From Sphingomonas glacialis (GTDB lineage: Bacteria > Pseudomonadota > Alphaproteobacteria > Sphingomonadales > Sphingomonadaceae), in NCBI RefSeq assembly GCF_014653575.1, contig NZ_BNAQ01000002.1, forward strand, positions 744,001 to 808,000: DNA of 64,000 nucleotides. Reading direction: 5' to 3'. Position 1 is the first letter of the stretch, and each line of letters opens with the position of its first letter. Made by a program: the position numbers and the translations under genes. Below the pieces are notes generated by a model. That model saw only the letters and a list, made by a program, of their open reading frames with translations. It ran no database searches and was not told the DNA's origin. This document shows, piece after piece, positions 29,391-39,840 of this stretch.

Positions 29391-32150
29391 TCAGAACTTG
29401 AAGTTCGCCCCAGCGCGGAAGCTGCGACCGACGATCCCGGCCATGTGCCAGGTCGGCAGGTAGTTGGCGCCCGAATACGATGCCGGTGCCAGCGGGGCCT
29501 TCTCGCCGGTGATGTTGCCGACATAGACGTTGAAGGTGAAGCTGTCGTTCACCTTGAAGGCAGCGTTGACGTCGGCATAGACGAACCGCTTGATATAGCA
29601 GAAGTTGTTGCCAGTGCCGTACAGGTTGCCGGTGTTCTCGCCCTTCGCATTGGCACAGCTCAGATCGTCGCCTTCGTCAGCGGCGACTTCCTTGATCCGC
29701 GACACGTAATAGGTCGTCGCGGTCAGCGCGAAGCGACCGAAGTCGAGCGTGTTCTGCCAGTTGCCGCGGACGCGCGGCGTGCCAGCACCCGACGACAGTT
29801 CGTAAGGCCCAAGCGTACCGGCATATTTCTGGATCTTCCCACCGGTCGCCGGATCGAGGTCGTACTGGATCACATAGGTCATATCGAGGCGGCTGGTGAA
29901 CTTCACGCCGTCGGCGATCGGAACGGTCACGTTGGCGCCGAAGTCGAGGCCCGAGCTCTTGATCGAGCCGGCGTTGACGAACGGCACATTGATGATGAGC
30001 ACGCGCGGCAGCGCGTTCGGGAACAGCGGATCGGGCGAGTCGACGGCCGAAACGGTGTAGCCTGCAGGTAGGGCGGTCCCAGCGAAATAGTTCGCACGGG
30101 CAGTGAGCGCATCCGGACCGGTCACGATCACGTCGGTCTTCTTGATGTTGTAGTAATCGACCGTGAAGCTGACGTTGCGGACCGGCTCGGCCACGATCCC
30201 GGCGGTGAAGCTGCGCGACTTCTCGGGCTTCAGATTGGGGTTGCCGGTCGAGCCCGAACCAAGGCTGTAGGCTTGGGCGTAAGGGTTGGTGTTGCCACCA
30301 GTGATCAGGCCACCATGTGCCAGCTGGAAGCTCGCCGGCGGCGTTACCGTCACGAAGCCGGCATAGCTCGACGCCGGATTATTTTCGGCGAAGGTCGGCG
30401 CGCGGAAGCCGTTCGAATAGGTGCCGCGGATCGCGAGCTGCTTGATCGGTGTCCACTTGGCGCCGATCTTGGGCGAGAAGTGGCTGAAGCCTTCCGAATA
30501 ATGATCGTAGCGGCCCGAAGCGTTGACCTCGAGCGTGTCGAGGATCGGCGCGTTGACTTCGAAATAGCCAGCGAAGACGTCATGCGTACCGAACGCCGCC
30601 GAGGTGTTGGCGTATTTGGTCAGACCCGGGTTGTTGCTGTTGTTGACTTCGGTCTCGTGGCGGAACTGCCCGCCGACCGCGACCTGCAGATTGCCACCTG
30701 GCAGGGCGAAGAGGTCCTTGGCGATCGATGCATCGACCGAGATCAGCGAGGTGTGCGACGGAGTCGTGTAGACCGGCGCGATCGTGTTGCGCACCGCCTC
30801 GGTGTTCAGCGACGGATTGACGAAGTTGTAAGCGCCGGTGTTGATCGCGTTCTTCAGCCCGGCAATGTCGAGCACGCCGTGGTTCTCGATCGAGAAATTG
30901 TCGCGCGCGCCGACCGCATCGACCTTCCAGTGATAATCGCCTGCAATGTCGCCGTTGAAGCCGACTGCGCCACGGATCACTTCGTTGTTGCGGATCGAAT
31001 AGACCGGGATGTCGCCGAACGCATAATAGATGCGCGCTGCATTGCCCTCGGCCGCATACGGGTTGTTGGGGTTGAAGCGGCGATCTGCGGCGGTCAGGCA
31101 GTTGATGCCGGCTGCGCACACGAAGGCCGGAAGCACGATGCCCGGGTTGCTCGACGACTGGGTCGGCGAAGCACCGTATGGCTGCGTCTGGCGGATGCCG
31201 TTGGGCGCGCGGCCGATCGTGACCTGGCTGTGCGAATAGCTGCCGGTGGCATAGCCCTCGATTGCGTCGGAAAGGCGAACGCTCAGTCGCCCGCTGAAGT
31301 TGTACCGCTCCTGCGACGGCTGGATGTCGTTATAGCGCGTGCCATATTCCTGGCCGTAATCGTGCGCGCAGCCCGTGCCCCCCGCAGCGCCCGCCACCGT
31401 GAAGGTGCCGCGCGTGCACTGCGCGGTCCCGCCGAGCAGCGTGTAGGTGCCCGAGGCGGCGCCGCCGGCGAAGGGATTGTTGGGATCGGTCTGCGTTGCG
31501 CGGCGCACGACGGCGTTGGTCGATTGGAACTGCAGCGAACTGTCGCCGCTATTGTTGTCGAGGCCACCGATCGAGCTCAGATCGTTGGTGTTGTACGGGA
31601 AGCCGCGCGTCGTCGCGCCGATCGGCTGGTCCTTCTGATATTCGCCGTTGACGTAGAAATTCCAGCCCTTGGCGTCATAGTCGCCATAGCCGGCGGTCAG
31701 GTTGGCGCGATAGCGGGCGCCGTCGCCCTTCTCGGTCACGCCGCCTTCGACCGTGCCCGAGACGCCGGTGAAGTGCTTCTTCATGATGATGTTGACGACG
31801 CCGCCGATGGCGTCTGCACCGTAGCTCGACGAAGCGCCGTCCTTGAGGACTTCGATCCGCTCGACCGCGCTGAACGGGATCGAGTTGAGATCGACATAGG
31901 CGTTGTGGCCGTCGTCGTTGAGCGGGAAGTTGGTCGAGCGCAGGCCGTCGATCAGCACCAGCGTCGACGAAACGCCGAGGCCGCGCAGCGATACCGCGGC
32001 GCCGCCGGCCGAGAAGCCGTTGGTGAAGCCGGTCGAGATCGAGCCCGCGCCATCGGCCGAGATCGAACGCACGGCGTCGTTGATGTTGGTGATGCCGGCA
32101 CGCGACAGCGTCTCGGTGGTCAGCACGGTGACCGGCGACGGCGTCCACAC
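29391..32150 (-). pseudogene. TonB-dependent receptor lacking its 5' end
   Basis: The frame begins in the middle of the plug domain (WTPSPVTVLTTETLSRAG) and runs 919 residues to a normal barrel end (GRSFRAGANFKF). The intact paralogue at 15452-18415 aligns from its TETPSPVSVITAANIAARG segment, about 90 residues into that protein. So the signal peptide, linker and TonB box are missing. Upstream in the same frame there is a stop at 32190-32192, and the M23 peptidase gene ends at 32204, so no room remains for the missing part. Without a signal peptide the product cannot reach the outer membrane. Probably a deletion remnant; a local assembly error is the alternative. Confidence 0.8.
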
Positions 32151-32203
32151 TATTTCAAATGAAACCGGTTTGGCGTTACAAATGCCGCTTCACCGATCGC
32201 CGC

Positions 32204-33124
32204 TCATTCCGAACGCGGCATCGGCCCCGCAACCAGCAGCGGATCGATCTTCGCCTCGCGCCACTTCAGGCTCCAGTGCAGATGCGGCCCGGTCGCGCGC
32301 CCGGTCATCCCCGACAGCGCCACCGGCTGCCCGCGCCGGACGCGCTCGCCGACGCGCACGTCGATCCGCGCGAGGTGGAGGAACGCGGTGTTGAGGCCAT
32401 TGCCGTGATCGATCATCAAGAGGTTGCCCTCGAGCGTGAAGGGGTGATCGGCGGCCAGAATGACCACGCCGTCGGCGGGCGCGAGGAGCACCGAGCCCTG
32501 CGGCTTGGCGACATCGAGGCCCGAATGGTACGACCCTGCCTCGCCATTCTGGTAGATCCGCTGTGAGCCGAACAGCGTCGAGATGCGGCCCGTCGTCGGC
32601 CACAGGAAGGTCTGCCGCCAGCCTTGCGAATCCGACTGGACGTGGCGTGCGGCATTGATCTGTGCAAGCTCGGCGGGGCGGAGCCGGTCGAATTCGGGTT
32701 GCGGCAGCGGGATCTTGGGGAGCGTCGACAGGCGCGAAATGTCCCAGCCGCGCGGCGCGATCGCCAGCGTGTCGCGCACGACGCGGCCGTCCTCGAGCGT
32801 CGCGACGAGGGTCGCGCTCGGGCCGGCATCGCGGTCGAAGCCGATCAGGAAGCGGCCATCGCTCGCCACCGGGATCGCCGCGCCGTTGAAGCTCAACAGG
32901 CTGGTGCCGGCGGGCGCGATGCCGATGACGATGCCGCCCTGGATCATCGATCCGGTGTAGCTAAAGTTGGCCGGACGGCGCACCGGCGGCGCGGTGACGC
33001 GCTGGGGCGCCGCTTGTTGGGGGGCCGAACGCTCGGCCGCCGCCGCGCAACTGCCGAGCACGACCATTGCGGCGAAACCGGTGGTCCAGTTGGCGATGAT
33101 CGAAATGCCCCCCCGGGCCTTCAT
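32204..33124 (-). CDS. M23 family metallopeptidase (LytM/peptidoglycan endopeptidase type)
   Basis: The 306-aa exported protein has a hydrophobic N-terminus with a possible lipobox (FAAMVVLGSC). The C-terminal peptidase M23 domain shows the zinc ligands His-x(3)-Asp in HSGLDVA and HLH in GPHLHWSLK. Such proteins cut peptidoglycan cross-links or activate amidases in the periplasm. Its ATG (33122-33124) overlaps the TGA of the DUF2093 gene as ATGA, indicating translational coupling. The order xseA-DUF2093-M23 is a familiar alphaproteobacterial arrangement. Confidence 0.9.
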   Translation of the reverse strand: MKARGGISIIANWTTGFAAMVVLGSCAAAAERSAPQQAAPQRVTAPPVRRPANFSYTGSMIQGGIVIGIAPAGTSLLSFNGAAIPVASDGRFLIGFDRDAGPSATLVATLEDGRVVRDTLAIAPRGWDISRLSTLPKIPLPQPEFDRLRPAELAQINAARHVQSDSQGWRQTFLWPTTGRISTLFGSQRIYQNGEAGSYHSGLDVAKPQGSVLLAPADGVVILAADHPFTLEGNLLMIDHGNGLNTAFLHLARIDVRVGERVRRGQPVALSGMTGRATGPHLHWSLKWREAKIDPLLVAGPMPRSE

Positions 33125-33321
33125 GCGGGCGTCATCGCTTCGGTCGCGAGCGCCGCGCTGGCATAGGCTTCCTGCTTGGCGACGCTCCAATAGCGCAGAT
33201 CGTCGAGCGCGATGCGCGTGCCGCTGACCGCGCAGACGACGTGATCGCCGGGCGCCAGCACGCGAAACCCGTTCGCCATGAAGTGGAGCCGCGCGGGGCG
33301 ATCGGTATTGGACATCAACAT
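33121..33321 (-). CDS. DUF2093 domain-containing protein
   Basis: The 66-aa protein has the full DUF2093 signature: FRVLAPGDHVVCAVSGTRI followed by LDDLRYWSVAKQEAYA. The function is unknown; the family is short, soluble and usually located next to xseA, as here. The gene starts 12 bp after xseA stops. A second ATG two codons in (33315) is equally possible. The stop overlaps the start of the M23 gene. Confidence 0.88.
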   Translation of the reverse strand: MLMSNTDRPARLHFMANGFRVLAPGDHVVCAVSGTRIALDDLRYWSVAKQEAYASAALATEAMTPA

Positions 33322-33333
33322 GGCGCGGCTCTT

Positions 33334-34728
33334 TTAGAGGAGGGTGGGCTGTTCGGGTGACGTGCCATCATATGCCTTGGCGCCGCTGCGCTCAACCTTG
33401 GCGTCGACCTCGCCGTCGCGGAAGTGGAGCGTGACGGTGCCGGCGCTGCGTGCGGCGCTGGCCGAGCCGACCACCGCGCCCGAGGGCCTGGCCGAGACGA
33501 AGGCATAGCCGCGGTCGAGGATCGCATTGGGCCCGAGCGATTCGACCAGCCGCCACGTCGCGCTCAGCCGGTCGCGCCCGCGTTCGAGCTGGCGGTCGAG
33601 CGTCGCGAGCCGCAAGGCGCCTGCCGAGCGATCGAGCTGCCCGCGCGCGACGACGACGCGGCGCTCGAGCCCCCGATCGAGCCGCGCGCCGAGATCGTCG
33701 GCCTTCTGCCGCTGCGGCCCCAGGAGCGCGTCGCGGCGCGGCAGCACGCGGACCAGCGCGTCGAGCCGCTCGCGGCCGCGCTCGGCATAGCGCCGCGCGC
33801 ATTTCTCGGTGCGGTTGCCATAGCCCGCCAGCGTCAGGCGCAAATCGGCGAGCACCGGCACCGCCATTTCGGCCGCCGCCGTGGGGGTCGGCGCGCGCAG
33901 GTCGGCGGCGAAATCGGCGAGCGTGGTGTCGGTCTCGTGGCCGACCGCCGAGATCAAAGGGATGCTGCAGGCCGCAATCGCACGGACGACGACTTCCTCG
34001 TTGAACGCCCACAGATCCTCGATCGACCCACCACCGCGCGCGACGATGACGAGGTCGGGCCGGTCCCCGAGCGGCATCGCGTCGAACCCGGCGATCGCGC
34101 GTGCGACCTCCTCGGCGGCGCCCGCACCCTGCACCTTGACCGGCCAGACGAGCACGTGCGTCGGGCAGCGATCCTCGAGCCGGTGGAGGATATCGCGGAT
34201 CACCGCGCCCGTCGGCGAGGTGACGACGCCGATCCGGCGCGGCAGGAACGGCAGCGGCTTCTTGGCGGAAGGTGCGAACAGCCCCTCCCCCGCAAGCTTC
34301 GCCTTGAGCTTTTCGAGCAGCGCCATCAGCGCGCCCTCGCCCGCCAGCTCCATCCGATCGATGATAATCTGATATTTGGAGCGACCCGGATAGGTGGTGA
34401 TCTTGCCCGTCGCGATCACCTCCGCGCCGTCCTGCGGGGTGAAGCCCAGTTGCGCGACATTGCCCTTCCAGATGACGCCGTCGATCACCGCGCTGTCGTC
34501 CTTGAGGCTGAGATAGGCGTGGCCAGACGACACGCGCTTGTAGCCCGAGATCTCGCCGCGCAGCCGGACGAAGCCGAATTCGGTCTCGACGACGCGCTTG
34601 AGCTTTCCAGCGAGTTCCCCGACACTCATCGGCGCGGCGTTGTCGCCGGGAGCGGGCTCGGCTACGAGGCCGCCCAATCCGGCGCCCATCCCCTCGCGCC
34701 GCGCAATCTCTAGAAAAGGGTCCGCCAT
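33334..34728 (-). CDS. xseA: Exodeoxyribonuclease VII large subunit
   Basis: XseA is the catalytic subunit of ExoVII, which degrades single-stranded DNA in both directions. The 464-aa product has the N-terminal OB fold ([24 protein letters not shown]), the catalytic domain with [30 protein letters not shown] and [17 protein letters not shown], and a C-terminal coiled-coil. Start 34728 gives [13 protein letters not shown]. The ATG at 34726-34728 shares a base pair with the start codon of divergent purD. The small subunit gene xseB is not in the window. Confidence 0.95.
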   Translation of the reverse strand: MADPFLEIARREGMGAGLGGLVAEPAPGDNAAPMSVGELAGKLKRVVETEFGFVRLRGEISGYKRVSSGHAYLSLKDDSAVIDGVIWKGNVAQLGFTPQDGAEVIATGKITTYPGRSKYQIIIDRMELAGEGALMALLEKLKAKLAGEGLFAPSAKKPLPFLPRRIGVVTSPTGAVIRDILHRLEDRCPTHVLVWPVKVQGAGAAEEVARAIAGFDAMPLGDRPDLVIVARGGGSIEDLWAFNEEVVVRAIAACSIPLISAVGHETDTTLADFAADLRAPTPTAAAEMAVPVLADLRLTLAGYGNRTEKCARRYAERGRERLDALVRVLPRRDALLGPQRQKADDLGARLDRGLERRVVVARGQLDRSAGALRLATLDRQLERGRDRLSATWRLVESLGPNAILDRGYAFVSARPSGAVVGSASAARSAGTVTLHFRDGEVDAKVERSGAKAYDGTSPEQPTLL

Positions 34729-35993
34729 TGAATGTCCTGTTGATCGGCTCGGGGGGTCGCGAACATGCGCTGAGCTGGAAGCTCGCGCAATCGCCGCGCC
34801 TGCGTACACTGTTCGCCGCACCCGGCAATCCGGGCATTGCAGCGCATGCGCAGATCGTATCGCTCGAGTTGACCGATCACGCCGCGGTGGTGGCCTTTTG
34901 CGCCGAGCAGTCGGTCGAACTGGTCGTGATCGGCCCCGAAGCCCCCTTGGTCGACGGGCTCGGCGATAGTCTCCGCGCGGCTGGTGTCGCGGTATTCGGC
35001 CCGGACAAGGCGGCGGCGCAGCTCGAAGGCTCGAAGGCGTTCACCAAGGCGCTGTGCGACCGCGCGGGCATCCCGACCGCGGGCTATGTCCACGCGACCA
35101 GCCGCGCCGAAGCGCGTCACGCGCTCGATCGCTTCGGCGTGCCCGTCGTGGTCAAGGCCGATGGCCTCGCCGCGGGCAAGGGCGTGACGGTCGCGATGAC
35201 GCGTGAGGAAGCGGAAGGCGCGCTTGCCGATCTGTTCGGCGCGCGCGGCGGGGAAGCTGTGATCGAGGAATTCCTCGAGGGCGAGGAAGCCAGCCTGTTC
35301 GTGCTGACCGACGGCAAGGACATCCTCAGCTTCGGCTCGGCGCAGGACCACAAGCGCGTCGGCGAAGGCGATACCGGCCCCAACACCGGCGGCATGGGCG
35401 CGTACAGCCCGGCGCGCGTGCTCACCCCCGAGCTCGAGGCCCGCGCGATCGCGGAGATCGTCAAGCCGACCGTCGCGGCGATGGCGGCGGCGGGAACGCC
35501 GTTTTCGGGCGTGCTCTATGCCGGGCTGATGCTGACCGCGGACGGCCCCAAGCTGATCGAATACAATGCGCGCTTCGGCGACCCCGAGTGCCAGGTGCTG
35601 ATGGCGCGGCTCGACGAGGATCTGCTCGAGCTGCTGCTATCGGTGGCGACCGGCACGCTCGGCGAGCGTGAGCCCGCGAAGTGGGTCTCGCAGACCGCGC
35701 TGACCGTCGTGCTCGCCGCCAACGGCTATCCCGGCACACCGGCGAGCGGCGGGACGATCGACGACGTGGCAGAAGCCGAGGAGACCGGCGCGTTGGTCTT
35801 CCAGGCGGGAACGCGGCTCGACGGCGAGCAGCTCGTCGCATCGGGCGGGCGCGTGCTCGCGGTGACGGCGCTTGGCGATACCGTCGCCGCCGCGCAGCAA
35901 GCGGCGTATCACGCAGTCGACCAGATCGTCTTCCCGAGCGGTTTCTGCCGCCGCGACATCGGCTGGCGCGAGATTGCGCGCGACGCGGGCTGA
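34728..35993 (+). CDS. purD: Phosphoribosylamine-glycine ligase (GARS)
   Basis: PurD catalyses the ATP-dependent ligation of glycine to phosphoribosylamine, the second step of de novo purine synthesis. The 421-aa product has the standard N-terminus [22 protein letters not shown]-grasp central domains ([39 protein letters not shown]) and the C-terminal domain with ARFGDPECQ. The start is TTG at 34728, forced by the conserved N-terminus and supported by AAAAGGG at about 34714-34720. The start codons of purD and xseA overlap by one base pair, so each promoter must lie inside the other gene. Confidence 0.96.
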   Translation: MNVLLIGSGGREHALSWKLAQSPRLRTLFAAPGNPGIAAHAQIVSLELTDHAAVVAFCAEQSVELVVIGPEAPLVDGLGDSLRAAGVAVFGPDKAAAQLEGSKAFTKALCDRAGIPTAGYVHATSRAEARHALDRFGVPVVVKADGLAAGKGVTVAMTREEAEGALADLFGARGGEAVIEEFLEGEEASLFVLTDGKDILSFGSAQDHKRVGEGDTGPNTGGMGAYSPARVLTPELEARAIAEIVKPTVAAMAAAGTPFSGVLYAGLMLTADGPKLIEYNARFGDPECQVLMARLDEDLLELLLSVATGTLGEREPAKWVSQTALTVVLAANGYPGTPASGGTIDDVAEAEETGALVFQAGTRLDGEQLVASGGRVLAVTALGDTVAAAQQAAYHAVDQIVFPSGFCRRDIGWREIARDAG

Positions 35994-36032
35994 GCTTGTG
36001 CGTTAGCCTTTGTAAACATCAGGAGTAGCGTC

Positions 36033-36755
36033 ATGTCTTCCGGCCCCCAGAACCCCAATCAGGCAATCGACGTGATGGTGCCGATCACCATCTCGCACGT
36101 CATCCTGATGGTCGCGCTCGCCGCCGCCGCGATCGCGATCCTGATCTACGGCACGATCATCGCCCGCCGCCGCCGCAATGCCGCAAAGCAGGTCGAGGAG
36201 AATTTCGCGATCGCCGAGGAGCACGGCGCCACCGCCGAGCCGGGGACTGCGTCGATCGACGGGACGCCGGCGGTGTCGTCCGACGTGCCGAAGGCGGAGC
36301 GCGCGCCTGACGCTGCGGAGATGCCGCGTCCAGCGCCTGCGGCTGCACCAGTTTCTGCTCCGGCTCCGGCTCCGACTCCGGCTCCGATTGCCGCACCTGT
36401 CGCGGCTCCAGCGCCGGTTGCGACCCCAGCCCCAGTTGCAGCACCTGTCCCGGCCCCAGCGCCCGTCCCCACTCCAGCCCCGGCTGCAGCGCCCGCCGCG
36501 GCGACACCGATCGCGAGCGACCTTACGCAGATCAAGGGGCTCGGCCCCAAGCTGGCGGCAACGCTCGTCGACCTCGGCATCACTCGCGTCGAGCAGATCG
36601 CCGCACTGAGCCCCGACGCGGCCGCCGCGCTCGATGCGCAACTCGGCGTGTTCAAGGGCCGCATGACGCGCGACCGCTGGATCGAGCAGGCCACGCTGCT
36701 GAGCGCTGGCGACCGCGCGGGCTATGAGGCGGCGTTCGGGAAGCTAGGCGGGTAA
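36033..36755 (+). CDS. Membrane-anchored protein with Pro/Ala linker and C-terminal HhH domain
   Basis: The 240-aa product has one N-terminal transmembrane helix (about residues 25-50, ISHVILMVALAAAAIAILIYG), a short basic stop-transfer RRRRNA, and then a long low-complexity Ala-Pro linker (about 90-155). The C-terminal domain (about 158-240) begins LTQIKGLGPKLAATLVDLG, a helix-hairpin-helix motif, and continues RVEQIAALSPDAAAAL. Such C-terminal domains occur as add-ons in NADH-dehydrogenase-linked and ribosomal contexts in alphaproteobacteria. The partner is unknown. The gene follows purD by 39 bp on the same strand. Confidence 0.8.
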   Translation: MSSGPQNPNQAIDVMVPITISHVILMVALAAAAIAILIYGTIIARRRRNAAKQVEENFAIAEEHGATAEPGTASIDGTPAVSSDVPKAERAPDAAEMPRPAPAAAPVSAPAPAPTPAPIAAPVAAPAPVATPAPVAAPVPAPAPVPTPAPAAAPAAATPIASDLTQIKGLGPKLAATLVDLGITRVEQIAALSPDAAAALDAQLGVFKGRMTRDRWIEQATLLSAGDRAGYEAAFGKLGG

Positions 36756-37017
36756 GCACGGCAACGGTGGACGCAGGTCGGGGGGCTATTGCTTGACTCG
36801 ATTGACCCCAAGACGCGACATCGTCAGCGGCGATCGTTTCCATTCCTTGCATAATGCAGGCGGGAGCGTTCGACGATTTCAAAAAGCCTGGAAGGCATAC
36901 CACAATCCCGTGATGTAGGACAGCGCGGGGTCAGCGGACGCTCCATTGCAGACGCCCGATCCCGGGCATATCCTCGGCGGCGGGCTACTCGTCGTGGCGA
37001 TCTGTCGGAGACCATCG

Positions 37018-37575
37018 ATGCGCTATCTGGCACTTCTGTTCGCGCTCGTCGCCACTCCGGCACTTTCGGCAAGCACGCCGACCGATGGTGCCGCCGCCTT
37101 GCTGTTGCAGACCGCCGGTCGGTGGCAGGGGGAGCTCGCATATCGCGATTACCAGTCGAACAGCTGGCAGGCGCTGCCCGTGACCGTGACGATCGCCGCG
37201 CAGCCCGACCAGGTGACGACGATCCGCACCGCCCAATTCGACGACGGACCCAAGACGGGGATCGTGACGATCACCACGGTGACGATGGTCGATCCCGTCG
37301 CCGCGACGCTGGCCTACGCCAGCTTCCGCCGCAGCCGCGCGCCCGATTCGGGAAGCGCCAAGATCGTCTCGGTCGTGCCTGGGGTCGATGCGGTGCACTG
37401 GACGATGGTGACGACCGAGCGGCGCGGCGACGGGAACGACGTGGCGCAGGTGCGCGAAACGACCACGCGCGCGGGCGATACGATGACGACGCTGAAGGAG
37501 GTGAATCCCGATGGCGACACGCAGGACGTCTGGCTTCCGCGCAACCGGTCGGTGCTGCGCCGGATCGGATCCTGA
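37018..37575 (+). CDS. Exported hypothetical protein, 185 aa
   Basis: It has a signal peptide (MRYLALLFALVATPALSAS) and a beta-rich remainder with segments WQGELAYRDYQSNSWQALPV and TTIRTAQFDDGPKTG. The overall look is of a lipocalin-like or DUF-type heme/fatty-acid-binding fold, but no family is recognised with confidence. The start at 37018 is supported by a CGGAGA sequence nine bases upstream; frames extending to 36946 add no signal. It is convergent with the CorC gene. The 262 bp upstream contain no recognised gene. Confidence 0.7.
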   Translation: MRYLALLFALVATPALSASTPTDGAAALLLQTAGRWQGELAYRDYQSNSWQALPVTVTIAAQPDQVTTIRTAQFDDGPKTGIVTITTVTMVDPVAATLAYASFRRSRAPDSGSAKIVSVVPGVDAVHWTMVTTERRGDGNDVAQVRETTTRAGDTMTTLKEVNPDGDTQDVWLPRNRSVLRRIGS

Positions 37576-37639
37576 TCTCTCAACGGAGGTCTACCGCTCC
37601 GGTCGTGGCGGCGCCTCAGCCGCCGCGAAACCCGCCGAG

Positions 37640-38965
37640 TCAGCCCAGCCGGAACCCGGCCTCGCGCGCGCGGCTCACCAACAATTTGTCGATCCGGCGC
37701 CCATCGAGATCGACCACTTCGAACTTCCAGCCCTGTTCGACGAAGCTCTCGCCCTCGCCCGGCAAATGGCGGAACACCGCTAGCGCGAGCCCCGCGACGG
37801 TCGCATAATCGCGCCCCTCGGGCAGATCGATCCCCAGTCGCTCGGCGAGCGCGTCGACCGCCATCTGGCCCGCGACCAGCAGCGAACCGTCGTCGCGCGT
37901 CACCACCGAGGGCGCATCGTCGGGATCGGTGTCCGAGGCGAATTCGCCCGCGATCGCCGCGAGCAGATCGGCGGGCGTGACGATCCCTTCGAAATGGCCG
38001 TATTCGTCGTGGATCAGCGCCATCGGCACCTCGGCCTGGCGCAGCGCATCGAGCGCGTCCATCGCGTCGATCTGGTCGAGCACCACCGGCGCCTGGCGCA
38101 TCAGCGCGCGCAGGTCGAATGCCCCGCCCTCCAGCAGGGCGACCGCGATGTCGCGCGCCTGCACCACGCCGATCACCGTGTCGACCGAGCCTTCGGTCAC
38201 CGGCAACCGGCTGTGCGACGCCTGCATCAGCGCGGCGCGGATCCCGGCATCGTCCATCGTCGCGTCGATCCACTCGATGTCGGTGCGCGGTGTCATCACC
38301 TCGCGCACCGGACGATCGGCGAGGCGGACGACGCCCGAGATGATCGAGCGTTCATGCTCCTCGATGATCCCCGACTTGCTCGCCTCGGCGACGATCAGAT
38401 GGAGTTCCTCGGCGGTGACATGCTCCTCGCTCTCGCGCTTCAGGCCCATCAGCCGGAACAGCAGCCCCGACGACGAATCGAGCAGCCACACCAACGGCGC
38501 GGTGATCCGCGCGAGCAGCAACACCGGCCCCGCCATGATCGCGGCGAGCGGCTCGGGCGCGCGCAGCGCGATCTGCTTGGGGACGAGCTCGCCGATCACC
38601 AGCGAGGCGTACGTCGTGATGCCGATCACGATCGCGAAGCCGAGCGACTGCGTCGTCTCGGCGCCGAATCCGAGGAATGCCAGCCGCGCCGCGACCGGGC
38701 CGCCCAGACTCGCGCCCGAATAGGCGCCCGAGAGGATGCCGATCAGCGTGATGCCGATCTGCGTGGTCGAGAGGATCTTGCCCGGATCGGCGGCGAGCGC
38801 GAGCGCGGTGCGCGCGCCGCGCGCGCCGACGCGCGCCATCGCCTCGAGCCGCGCCTTGCGCGCAGAAACGATGGCGAGCTCCGACATCGCGAAGACGCCG
38901 TTGACGATGATCAACACGGCGATGATCGCAACGTCGATCCAGGGAAAGGGGGGAAGCGGGTGCAT
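37640..38965 (-). CDS. HlyC/CorC family transporter (CNNM-CBS-CorC_HlyC)
   Basis: The 441-aa membrane protein has an N-terminal DUF21/CNNM domain (about 1-200, starting with IAVLIIVNGVFAMSELAIVS), then two CBS domains (about 205-330, including VREVMTPRTDIEWID and VGVVQARDIA-like strands), and a C-terminal CorC_HlyC domain (about 350-430, with DGSLLVAGQMAVDALAERLG). Family members mediate or regulate divalent cation efflux (Mg2+/Co2+). Start 38965 is favoured because AAAGG lies ten bases before it; an in-frame ATG at 38998 is the alternative. Convergent with the 185-aa gene. Confidence 0.9.
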   Translation of the reverse strand: MHPLPPFPWIDVAIIAVLIIVNGVFAMSELAIVSARKARLEAMARVGARGARTALALAADPGKILSTTQIGITLIGILSGAYSGASLGGPVAARLAFLGFGAETTQSLGFAIVIGITTYASLVIGELVPKQIALRAPEPLAAIMAGPVLLLARITAPLVWLLDSSSGLLFRLMGLKRESEEHVTAEELHLIVAEASKSGIIEEHERSIISGVVRLADRPVREVMTPRTDIEWIDATMDDAGIRAALMQASHSRLPVTEGSVDTVIGVVQARDIAVALLEGGAFDLRALMRQAPVVLDQIDAMDALDALRQAEVPMALIHDEYGHFEGIVTPADLLAAIAGEFASDTDPDDAPSVVTRDDGSLLVAGQMAVDALAERLGIDLPEGRDYATVAGLALAVFRHLPGEGESFVEQGWKFEVVDLDGRRIDKLLVSRAREAGFRLG

Positions 38966-39142
38966 GGCGCCGCGCACCTTTCGCGCGAATCGGGTCATTG
39001 CACAACCGTTCTCGCACGCCGTCGTGCAGGCAGCGCTGCGTCAGGCCGGGGCTGGACATCGGTGCGCAAGCGGAACAACCGGCGCATCCGGCGGGTTTGA
39101 TCAGCCGTAGCAGCGCGTACCGGCTGGAAAAGGGATAGCAGC

Positions 39143-39823
39143 ATGACGACGACCTTCCGCACCTTGGCCACCACCGCCGCGCTCGGCGCGCTGCTCGCGA
39201 CCGGCGCGTGCGCGACGCCGCAGGCGGCGCAGACGCCGCGCGTGGCGGACACCGCGGTCGGCGGGATCGGCGCGGCGCTCGGCGGCTATCTGCTCGACGA
39301 CGTCATCGGCGGGCGGCGCGCCCGCACCGCGAGGATCAGCGCCGCCGGGATCGGCGGGATCGCGGGCGCCGGGATCGGCGCCTATATGGACCGACAGGAA
39401 GCCGAGCTGCGCGCGCGGATCACGGGGACCGACGTTCAAGTGACGCGGCGCGGCGACGATCTGATCCTGACGATTCCGTCGAGACTGAGCTTCGCCTATA
39501 AGGATGCGAGCGTCGCGCCGGGCTTCCAGCCGACGCTCGACCAGATCGCCAGCGTGCTCAAAGCGTACGATCACGCGCTCGTCGACGTCTATGGCCACAC
39601 CGATTCGGTCGGGTCGGATTCGTACAATCAGCGGCTGTCCGAGCAGCGCGCGGCATCGGTCGCGGCGTATCTCGTCTCGCATGGGGTCAACGCGGCGCGG
39701 CTCGGCACCAAGGGGTTCGGCAAGGGTCAGCCGATCGCCTCGAACGAGACGCCCGACGGCCAGGCGACGAATCGGCGCGTCGAGATCAAGATCGTGCCGA
39801 TCGCCGATACCGATCTGCGCTAA
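39143..39823 (+). CDS. OmpA-family lipoprotein with glycine-zipper segment
   Basis: The 226-aa protein has a lipoprotein-like signal (LLATGAC, Cys23), a glycine-rich zipper (about 40-80: GGIGAALGGYLLDD, GIGGIAGAGIGAY), and a C-terminal OmpA domain (about 100-220). The OmpA signature is VYGHTDSVGSDSYNQRLSE plus RVEIKIVP. It should anchor the outer membrane to peptidoglycan. A palindromic repeat follows 18 bp after the stop. Confidence 0.9.
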   Translation: MTTTFRTLATTAALGALLATGACATPQAAQTPRVADTAVGGIGAALGGYLLDDVIGGRRARTARISAAGIGGIAGAGIGAYMDRQEAELRARITGTDVQVTRRGDDLILTIPSRLSFAYKDASVAPGFQPTLDQIASVLKAYDHALVDVYGHTDSVGSDSYNQRLSEQRAASVAAYLVSHGVNAARLGTKGFGKGQPIASNETPDGQATNRRVEIKIVPIADTDLR

Positions 39824-39840
39824 GACGCGGCAGCGCGCCC

